Shown here piece after piece: positions 1-4,965 of a DNA stretch of 5,956 nucleotides (positions are counted from its first letter, which is position 1; each line of letters begins with the position of its first letter). The DNA comes from JAENVU01 sp964639075 (GTDB lineage: Bacteria > Actinomycetota > Acidimicrobiia > IMCC26256 > JAENVU01). The stretch covers positions 1 through 5,956 of the forward strand of contig CAZXCB010000216.1 in assembly GCA_964639075.1 (NCBI GenBank), given 5' to 3'. The notes beneath the pieces were generated by a model. The model was given only the letters and a program-made list of their open reading frames with translations, was not told where the DNA came from and did not search any database. The position numbers and the translations under genes are program-made.

Positions 1-1916
1 CGTGTTCGACGCCGCCGACGTAGAGCTTCACGCCACCGGGACCCGGCTGCATCCAGTACCGCTCCGCGTCGGCACCCACGAACGCGTCCTCGTTCGTGGG
101 GTCGAGGTAGCGGAGGTAGTACCAGCAGGACCCCGCCCACTGCGGCATCGTGTTGAGCTCGCGGCGGTAGGTCCTCGGGCCGTCGCCGAGGTCGAGCTCG
201 ACGGTCACCCAGCGCTCCGCGCGCGCGCGGGGTGGCGCCGGGACGCTCTCGGCGTCGGCGGCCACGATCTCGGGCTCGAAGTCGGTGATCTCGGGAAGTT
301 CGACGGGGAGGAGGTCGCCGGGCAACGCGACGGGCAGGTCGAGCTCGTCGTAGACGATCGGGAACGGTTCGCCCCAGTAGCGCTGACGGCTGAACAGCCA
401 GTCGCGCAGCTTGTACGTGACGGTGGCCTCGCCGACGTCGTGCTCGACCAGCCAGCCGGTGATCGCGGCCTTCGCCTCGTCGATGCGGAGGCCGTCGAGG
501 AATCCACTGTTGATCGCCGGTCCGTCACCGAGGTACGCCTCGCCGTCGAAGTCGGCGGGCGGCTCGACGGTCCGGATGATCTCGAGGTCGAACTCCCGCG
601 CGAAGTCCCAGTCGCGTTGATCCTGGCCCGGCACCGCCATGATCGCCCCGGTCCCGTAGCCCATCAGGACGTAGTCGGCGACGAAGATCGGGATCCGGCG
701 GTCGTTCACCGGGTTGACCGCGAACGCGCCGGTGAACACACCGGTCTTGTCCTTGCCCTCGGCCTGGCGCTCGAGCTCGCTCTTCTGCGCGGCGAACTCG
801 CGATAGCGCCGCACCGCCTCGGCCGGGCCGACGTCGGTGCCGAAGATGCCCTTCCACGCCACCGGGATGTCGGAGAGANNNNNNNNNNGTCGCGCCGGGC
901 CAGTCGACCGGCACGATCTCGTCGACGAGTGGATGCTCGGGCGCGAGGACCATGTAGGTGGCGCCGAACAACGTGTCCGGCCGGGTGGTGAACACGGTGA
1001 TGACGTCGTCGTGGCCCTCGATGCCGAAGTCGACCGACGCGCCGGTGCTGCGCCCGATCCAGTTGCGCTGCATCTGCTTGATCGAGTCGTTCCAGTCGAG
1101 CTGGTCGAGGTCGGCGAGCAGGCGGTCCGCGTACGCGGTTATGCGCAGCATCCACTGCTCGAGAGGACGGCGGTACACCGGGAAGTTGCCGCGCTCGCTC
1201 CGACCCTCGGCGGTGACCTCCTCGTTCGCGAGCACGGTGCCGAGCGCCGGGCACCAGTTCACCGGCGCCTCGTGCAGGTACGCGAGGCGGAAGGAGTCCA
1301 CCAGCTCGCGTCGGCCTCGCGCGTCGAGGTCGGCCCAGCCGGACTCGGGATCCGATTCGAGGATCGGGATCAGCTCGGCGATCGGCCGGGCGCAGTCCGC
1401 GTCGTCGTCGTACCAGCTGTCGAAGATCTGCAGGAAGATCCACTGCGTCCACCGGTAGTACGCCACGTCGGTGGTCGCCGGGCCGCGGCGTGCGTCGTGC
1501 CCGAGCCCGAGTGCGCGCAGCTGCCGCCGCATGGTCGCGATGTTCTGCTCCGTGGTGACCCGCGGGTGCTGGCCGGTCTGCACCGCGTACTGCTCCGCGG
1601 GGAGGCCGAACGCGTCGTAGCCCATCGCGTGGAGGACGTTCTTGCCTGTCATGCGCGAGTAGCGGGCGAACACGTCCGTACCGATGTAGCCGAGCGGGTG
1701 ACCGACGTGGAGGCCGATCCCGCTCGGGTACGGGAACATGTCGAGCACGAAGAGCGGCTCGCGCCCTTCCATCCGCTCGGCCCCGTCCGAGAGCAGGCCG
1801 CTCGGGTTCGGCGCCCAGAACGTGTGCTCGGCGTCCCAGCGGTCCTGCCAGCGGGCCTCGATCTCGTTCGCGAGGCGCGCGTCGTACCGGTGTCGAGGGA
1901 TCTCGTCGGTCGTCAT
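1..1916 (-). CDS. leuS: Leucyl-tRNA synthetase, N-terminal and central part (3' end outside window; interrupted by N gap)
   Basis: Class I cytosolic enzyme that charges tRNA-Leu with leucine. Translation from the ATG at 1916 gives 342 residues before the N run. A further 292 residues follow in a different frame, from base 877 down to base 2. Visible motifs: FPYPSG then HVGH (HIGH signature) at residues 70-73, DAFGLPAE at about 101-108, MQRNWIGRS at about 282-290, and the CP1 editing-site threonine motif TTRPDT at 310-315. After the gap come GTGAIMAVPG, LRDWLFSRQRYWGEPFP and MPQWAGSCWYY, with LYVGGVEH at the window edge. The long insert before VNWCP and the absence of zinc-knuckle cysteines fit actinobacterial LeuS. 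About a third of the protein (KMSKS loop, anticodon-binding and C-terminal domains) is missing. Start: no Shine-Dalgarno precedes 1916. An in-frame GTG at 1949 would add 11 residues, with GAGGG abutting it. A TAGCCT hexamer (1925-1930) could be the -10 of a near-leaderless mRNA. Family assignment is near certain; the start is not. Confidence 0.96.
879..888. other. Assembly gap (10 N) inside leuS
   Basis: Ten unknown bases separate two stretches that are both plainly LeuS but lie in different frames. Upstream coding ends ...VDWPGA plus a Thr codon whose third base is N. Downstream coding resumes as LSDIPVAWKGIFG at base 877. For both sides to be one reading frame the true missing length must be a multiple of three, so 10 is a placeholder, not a measured length. 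From memory of actinobacterial LeuS, this part of the CP1 domain is short and variable, so only a few codons are probably missing. Confidence 0.95.
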
Positions 1917-1953
1917 CCGCTTCGAGGCTACCGGCCGCTCTTCGACCACCCCT

Positions 1954-2004
1954 CGTCCGATGGACGTCTGGCTCCGGTTTCGGTAGCCAGACGTCCATCG
2001 GACG
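1954..2004. repeat. Extragenic hairpin repeat, copy 1 (possible terminator of the nuclease gene)
   Basis: Perfect 20-bp inverted repeat: arms 1954-1973 and 1985-2004 around an 11-nt loop starting CCGG. The arm core is GATGGACGTCTGGCT. It begins 26 nt beyond the stop codon of the minus-strand nuclease gene and ends 37 nt before the leuS ATG. It could therefore terminate the nuclease transcript or lie in the leuS leader. There is no T tract after either arm; many GC-rich actinobacterial terminators also lack one. A diverged copy with the same loop orientation lies at 3114-3162, which also makes a REP-like dispersed palindrome possible. Confidence 0.85.
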
Positions 2005-2030
2005 GATGGGTCGGGTTGCGCGGACCACCG

Positions 2031-2999
2031 TCAGGAGACGAGCGACAGCGCGCGCCGCTCCCGGAGCGCGAGGTCGATCCGGTCGATGGTGGCATCGGGA
2101 GCGTGCACGACGTCGTCCCAGGTCGCGACCACGATGCGCCATCCGAGACGCTCGAGTGCGGAGGTCCGCGCTCGGTCCTGCTTCCACCGGGCGCGCGAAC
2201 CGTGCCACTCGAAACCCTCGGTCTCGAAGGCCAGCAAGAGCTCGGGCCAGGCGAAGTCCAGGCGGTGCCGACGACCGGAAGCAAGATCGACGCGGACTTG
2301 TCGCAGCGGCAGGTCGACGTGCGATGCGCGCAGCATGCGCCATGCCTTGACCTCGAGTCGCGAGTCGAGCACGTTCGGTGCCGCATGCTCGAGCAACCTG
2401 CGGATCTTCGGAGTCCCTGCGCGTCCGCGGCCGCCGAGCTCGGCGAAGCGGCGCGCGACGACCTCGGTCGAGAGGAGGCCGAGGCGGCGCGCGCGTTCGA
2501 ACGCAGCTTCGAGCTCCTCCTCCGACACCGTCGGCGCGGTGTCGATCAATGCCCGAGCGGCATCGACCGACTCCACCCCGTCGATCGTGATGGCGGGCCC
2601 GGCGACGTGCTCGGATCGGTGGATCTTGACCGCGAAGAAGGCGTGATCTGCGTCGGCGACGTCGACGCGACGGAGACGCGGTCGCTTCCGGCCGGCGTCA
2701 ACGGTCACGTGGATGGGGCTCGCGCCGAGTGGCGTGCCGAGCCGGAGGAGGCGGACCGCGGTGGCGTGAGAAGCTCGTCCTGTCCCAGAGCCCGCGACGG
2801 CTGCCATCGCCGCCATCATCTCGGTCTGCGGAGCTCCACGTACTCGAGAGACGTTCCTGGCCACCGGGACCAGAAGCCCGCTGGCGAGACACCGGTCGAT
2901 CGATCGATCGCTCAGGCCCGCGGCGCGGGCACCCTGACGCGTCACGATCCCGTGTTGTCCACCAGCCACGTCCAACGCCCGGTGGTGCGCGGGTCTCAT
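2031..2999 (-). CDS. AbiEi-like winged-helix / DUF559 (Vsr-like) nuclease-domain protein
   Basis: 322 residues. The N-terminal part (about 14-56, with HGIVTRQGARAAGLS then a basic recognition-like segment) resembles the AbiEi-type antitoxin winged helix. The middle (about 60-215) is a linker-like region seen in actinobacterial homologues. The C-terminal part (about 214-297) matches DUF559, a very-short-patch-repair-like PD-(D/E)XK fold. It contains LEVKAWRML, RQVRVDL, RLDFAWPE (D248) and the acidic/aromatic run FETEGFEWHG (258-267), then a basic helix and LGWRIVVATWDDV. D248 and E259/E261 are the likely metal ligands. Start: the ATG at 2999 has AAGGGGG 8 nt upstream (3008-3014). It is monocistronic-looking, with no AbiEii-type toxin beside it, so 'antitoxin' should not be taken as its function. 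Such fusions are common single genes in actinobacteria and their role is not established. A nicking or DNA-repair-type activity is inference from fold only. Confidence 0.85.
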   Translation of the reverse strand: MRPAHHRALDVAGGQHGIVTRQGARAAGLSDRSIDRCLASGLLVPVARNVSRVRGAPQTEMMAAMAAVAGSGTGRASHATAVRLLRLGTPLGASPIHVTVDAGRKRPRLRRVDVADADHAFFAVKIHRSEHVAGPAITIDGVESVDAARALIDTAPTVSEEELEAAFERARRLGLLSTEVVARRFAELGGRGRAGTPKIRRLLEHAAPNVLDSRLEVKAWRMLRASHVDLPLRQVRVDLASGRRHRLDFAWPELLLAFETEGFEWHGSRARWKQDRARTSALERLGWRIVVATWDDVVHAPDATIDRIDLALRERRALSLVS

Positions 3000-3007
3000 C
3001 TCATCTG

Positions 3008-3014
3008 CCCCCTT
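3008..3014 (-). promoter_or_regulatory. Shine-Dalgarno of the AbiEi-like/DUF559 gene
   Basis: Read on the minus strand this is AAGGGGG, 8 nt before the ATG at 2999. It is the feature that fixes the start: an ATG at 3004 runs into TGA in the third codon, and no other good start lies nearby. Confidence 0.6.
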
Positions 3015-3063
3015 CGTCGAACACCACCCGCGCGATCAGCACCGGTCGATGGGAAGGGAAGCC

Positions 3064-3089
3064 GTCACACCGTAGGACGGGGGTGTGAC
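3064..3089. promoter_or_regulatory. Palindrome GTCACACC-N10-GGTGTGAC upstream of the nuclease gene (possible operator/promoter)
   Basis: Perfect 8-bp inverted repeat (3064-3071 and 3082-3089) with a 10-nt spacer, centred about 78 bp before the nuclease ATG. On the minus strand a TACGGT hexamer (3069-3074) overlaps one arm and could be a -10 element with a start site near 3062, but no convincing -35 is seen. An operator over the promoter is one reading; a small hairpin in the leader is another. The remaining bases of the 3000-3113 spacer show nothing I can name. Confidence 0.3.
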
Positions 3090-3113
3090 CGCCGTCGCCG
3101 CACCCACCTCCGG

Positions 3114-3162
3114 GTTCGATGGACGTCTGGCTCCGGATTTCGTGGCCAGGCGTCCATTGGAC
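3114..3162. repeat. Extragenic hairpin repeat, copy 2 (possible terminator of the SDR gene)
   Basis: Diverged copy of the 1954-2004 hairpin: arms 3114-3132 and 3144-3162, 11-nt loop (3133-3143) again starting CCGG. Nineteen positions pair, 15 as Watson-Crick and 4 as G.U when read as plus-strand RNA (3116/3160, 3118/3158, 3126/3150, 3132/3144). It starts 20 nt past the SDR stop codon, much like copy 1 relative to the nuclease stop. No T tract follows. Either it is a terminator recruited from the same family or a REP-like element. Confidence 0.8.
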
Positions 3163-3182
3163 GGGTCAGCGCGTCGAACGGG

Positions 3183-4130
3183 TCAGCGCGTGGCCTCGGC
3201 CGGGGTGCGGTACGCGGCGATCGTCGTGGCGACGCACTGGTCCCACGGTGTGGGCTCGATGCCGAACGTCGCGATCGTCTCGGTCGCGTCGATCACGAAC
3301 GGCGCCTCGAACTGGTACAGCTGATGCCCGAGGGCGCGCACCATCGGGACCACCAGGCCGACGGCCGTCACCGTCGTGCCGCCCAACGTCCCGACGGGCG
3401 GCATCGGGACCCCGGCGACCGACGCCACCGACGCGAACGCCGCGCGCTGGGTGAGCGGAGCGTTCGTCGGCACGTGCCATGCCCGACCCCATGAACGGTC
3501 GTCGGTGCCGAGCCGCGCGAGCGTGCGTGACGCGTCGGGCACGTACGTCCAGGAGTGCTCTTCGTCGAGCGAGCCGAACGCGCGCACCTTCCTGCCCGCG
3601 AGGATCCGCGGGATCACGCGGTCGCCGAGGTGGGCCTGCGCCCCCGACTCGGGGCCGATGAAGTCCGAGGCGCGGGCTTCCGTGACACGGACCCGCCCGG
3701 CGCGGTGCGCTGCGAGCGCGTCCTCCCACATCTCCGCGCGGATTCTGCCGTTCACACTCGTGGCCGCGAGCGGCAGGTCCGGGGTGATCGGACCGGTGAC
3801 CGGGCCGTACCCGTAGAGGTTGCTCATCGTGACGAGGCCCGCTCCGCTGCGCGTGGCGGCCTCGAGCAGCGCGGCGGCCACGGGCGGCCACTCCCGTGCC
3901 CACCGGTGGTAGTGCGGCGGATTGGCGCAGTTGTAGAGCGCATCGGCGCCCCGCGCGAGCGTGGTCAGCGCCGTGACGTCGGTCGCGTCGAGCGCCGCGA
4001 CCCGCACGCCCCCGACGGCGGGGGCCCGTCCCGACCGAGAGACCACGACGACCTCGTGGCCCGCGGCCGCCAACTCCCGGGCGACGCCCCGCCCGACCCC
4101 GCCCGCTCCGACGATCACGTGCCGACCCAT
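3183..4130 (-). CDS. NAD(P)-binding epimerase/dehydratase-like protein (atypical SDR)
   Basis: 315 residues, cytosolic, Rossmann fold. The dinucleotide-binding loop VGAGGVGRG is at residues 7-14, the beta-2 end VVVVSRSGR at 27-35 (the Ser-Arg suggests NADP(H) is possible), ALDATD at 46-51 and NCANPPHYHRW at 67-77. The strand MSNLYGYGP lies at 102-110. The usual SDR catalytic Tyr-x3-Lys is not seen: the expected region reads SVNGRIRAEMWEDAL (125-139), with Asn and Arg at the Y and K spacing. The later segment RVTEARASDFIGPE (148-161) and the C-terminal half are typical of actinobacterial 'NAD-dependent epimerase' proteins, so substrate and even catalysis are unknown. Start: the ATG at 4130 has GAGAGGAG 5 nt upstream. 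Extending to 4283 would cross the promoter and operators, so it is rejected. It is transcribed divergently from the tetR gene and probably controlled by it. It is monocistronic, with a hairpin 20 nt past the stop. Confidence 0.88.
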   Translation of the reverse strand: MGRHVIVGAGGVGRGVARELAAAGHEVVVVSRSGRAPAVGGVRVAALDATDVTALTTLARGADALYNCANPPHYHRWAREWPPVAAALLEAATRSGAGLVTMSNLYGYGPVTGPITPDLPLAATSVNGRIRAEMWEDALAAHRAGRVRVTEARASDFIGPESGAQAHLGDRVIPRILAGRKVRAFGSLDEEHSWTYVPDASRTLARLGTDDRSWGRAWHVPTNAPLTQRAAFASVASVAGVPMPPVGTLGGTTVTAVGLVVPMVRALGHQLYQFEAPFVIDATETIATFGIEPTPWDQCVATTIAAYRTPAEATR

Positions 4131-4135
4131 CTCCG

Positions 4136-4143
4136 CTCCTCTC
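4136..4143 (-). promoter_or_regulatory. Shine-Dalgarno of the SDR gene
   Basis: On the minus strand this reads GAGAGGAG, 5 nt before the ATG at 4130. It decides the start over the longer open frame that reaches 4283. Confidence 0.8.
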
Positions 4144-4158
4144 GCAGTGGTCTCGTTT

Positions 4159-4175
4159 CGAGAGCACTGCTCTCG
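4159..4175. promoter_or_regulatory. Operator 1: perfect 17-bp palindrome, likely TetR-regulator site
   Basis: CGAGAGCACTGCTCTCG is a perfect palindrome around C4167. It lies about 4-20 nt downstream of the inferred SDR transcription start (near 4178), where bound repressor would block transcription. The same core recurs at 4211-4227 and as a half-site at 4237-4246. Size and symmetry are typical of TetR-family operators; binding is inferred. Confidence 0.75.
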
Positions 4176-4184
4176 GTCCGAGTC

Positions 4185-4213
4185 ATTGTTCACGCCAACG
4201 GCTCGCGTGTCAA
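4185..4213 (-). promoter_or_regulatory. Promoter toward the SDR gene
   Basis: On the minus strand there is a consensus -35 TTGACA (4208-4213), a 17-bp spacer and a -10-like AACAAT (4185-4190, 4 of 6 to TATAAT). This predicts a start near 4178 and a leader of about 48 nt containing operator 1 and the Shine-Dalgarno. Operator 2 overlaps the -35. Confidence 0.65.
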
Positions 4214-4227
4214 GAGCACTGCTCGTG
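4211..4227. promoter_or_regulatory. Operator 2: imperfect copy of the palindrome between the two divergent -35 elements
   Basis: It matches operator 1 at 14 of 17 positions when centred on C4219. The inner 11 bp GAGCACTGCTC (4214-4224) is perfectly palindromic. It overlaps the SDR -35 (4208-4213) and ends 4 bp before the tetR -35-like TTGCTA (4232-4237), so one bound regulator could affect both promoters. Confidence 0.65.
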
Positions 4228-4231
4228 ATTG

Positions 4232-4266
4232 TTGCTACTGCTCTCGAACTGCGCCAATATCGCGCG
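4232..4266 (+). promoter_or_regulatory. Leaderless-type promoter of the tetR gene, with embedded operator half-site
   Basis: A -35-like TTGCTA (4232-4237), a 17-bp spacer and a -10-like CAATAT (4255-4260) place the transcription start at or next to the ATG at 4267. That fits the absence of any Shine-Dalgarno there. ACTGCTCTCG at 4237-4246, identical to 10 bases of operator 1, lies in the spacer but has no matching left half. The boxes are weak individually; the spacing and the fit to a leaderless start are the main support. Confidence 0.5.
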
Positions 4267-4965
4267 ATGAGCGCCACGTCCACCCGGGCACGCGTCCGGG
4301 CCGAGCTGACCAGGGAGATCCTGGAAGCCGGACGGGCGCAGTTGGCCGAACACGGCGCGGCGGGCCTCTCGCTGCGAGCCGTCGCCCGCGACGTCGGAAT
4401 GGTCTCGTCCGCCGTCTACCGCTACTTCCCCAGCCGGGACCACCTCCTGACCGCGCTCATCGTCGACGCCTACGACAGCATCGGTGCCGCGGTCGAGACC
4501 GCCGTCGATGCGCGGGCCGACACCGATCCGCTGCAGCGCTGGCACACCATCTGCGGCGCGGTCCGGGCCTGGGCGCTCGCCCACCCCCACGAGTACGCGC
4601 TGATCTACGGCAGCCCGGTCCCGGGCTACCGCGCGCCGCCGGACACGATCGGGCCGGCGACGCGCGTCGCGACCGTCCTCGTCGAGGTCCTGGTCGACGC
4701 CCGCGAGACCGGAGCGTTGCACCCCGGCGCACCGGTCGCGATCCCGCCGTCGCTCGCGCCCGACCTCGAGCAGCTCCGCGAGACCTTCGCGCACGTCCCG
4801 GAGGGAGTGATCGTGCGCGCGCTGGTCGCGTGGAGCGCGTTGTTCGGGCTCGTGAGCTTCGAGCTGTTCGGCCAGTTCAACAACGTGATCGACGCGAGCG
4901 CCGACTTCTTCGCGGTCGCGACCGATCAGCTCGCCGCGTTCGTCGGGATCGATTCCGCCGGGTAG
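4267..4965 (+). CDS. TetR/AcrR-family regulator with WHG-type C-terminal domain
   Basis: 232 residues. The DNA-binding domain is at about 10-62: REILEAGRAQLAEHG, then the helix-turn-helix LSLRAVARDVGMVSSAVYRYFPSRDHLL (35-60; split here by family knowledge, the recognition helix being near SSAVYRYF). The ligand/dimer domain has RAWALAHPHEYALIYGSPVPGY (about 100-121), characteristic of the WHG C-terminal family (PF13305-type), and an aromatic-rich last helix region WSALFGLVSFELFGQF (189-204). It acts as a dimeric repressor in the family as a rule; its ligand is unknown. Start: the ATG at 4267 matches the family's N-terminal length. A GTG at 4225 would add 14 residues but lies inside operator 2. 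It is divergent from the SDR gene across operators resembling one another, so autorepression and repression of the SDR are inferred. The last 40 bp overlap the convergent hydrolase gene. Confidence 0.95.
   Translation: MSATSTRARVRAELTREILEAGRAQLAEHGAAGLSLRAVARDVGMVSSAVYRYFPSRDHLLTALIVDAYDSIGAAVETAVDARADTDPLQRWHTICGAVRAWALAHPHEYALIYGSPVPGYRAPPDTIGPATRVATVLVEVLVDARETGALHPGAPVAIPPSLAPDLEQLRETFAHVPEGVIVRALVAWSALFGLVSFELFGQFNNVIDASADFFAVATDQLAAFVGIDSAG

Noticed and set aside
525..888. leuS as a frameshifted pseudogene
   Set aside because: Conserved LeuS sequence resumes right after the N run in another frame and stays open to the window edge, so the shift is a gap-length artefact.
706..2343. A minus-strand open frame overlapping leuS and the nuclease gene
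   Set aside because: It reads through both hairpin arms and both genes in the wrong frame and consists mainly of Arg/Ala/Pro.
2896..2910. TCGATCGATCGATCG tetranucleotide run
   Set aside because: It lies inside the nuclease coding region (encoding part of LSDRSIDRC) and is short enough to be codon-driven. No other copies or structure suggest a site.
2031..2999. Type IV toxin-antitoxin or abortive-infection system
   Set aside because: Only the AbiEi-like domain is present; neither neighbour resembles an AbiEii nucleotidyltransferase toxin.
837..3494. A 2.6-kb plus-strand open frame across leuS, the hairpin and the nuclease gene
   Set aside because: It crosses the N run, is antisense to two recognisable genes, and its translation is arginine/valine-rich with no domain. 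It is a GC-bias shadow.
4151..4182. Additional small palindromes TCTCG-TTT-CGAGA (4151-4163) and CTCGG-T-CCGAG (4172-4182)
   Set aside because: They overlap the edges of operator 1 and share its CGAG half. They may be by-products of the same sequence and are not supported as separate sites.
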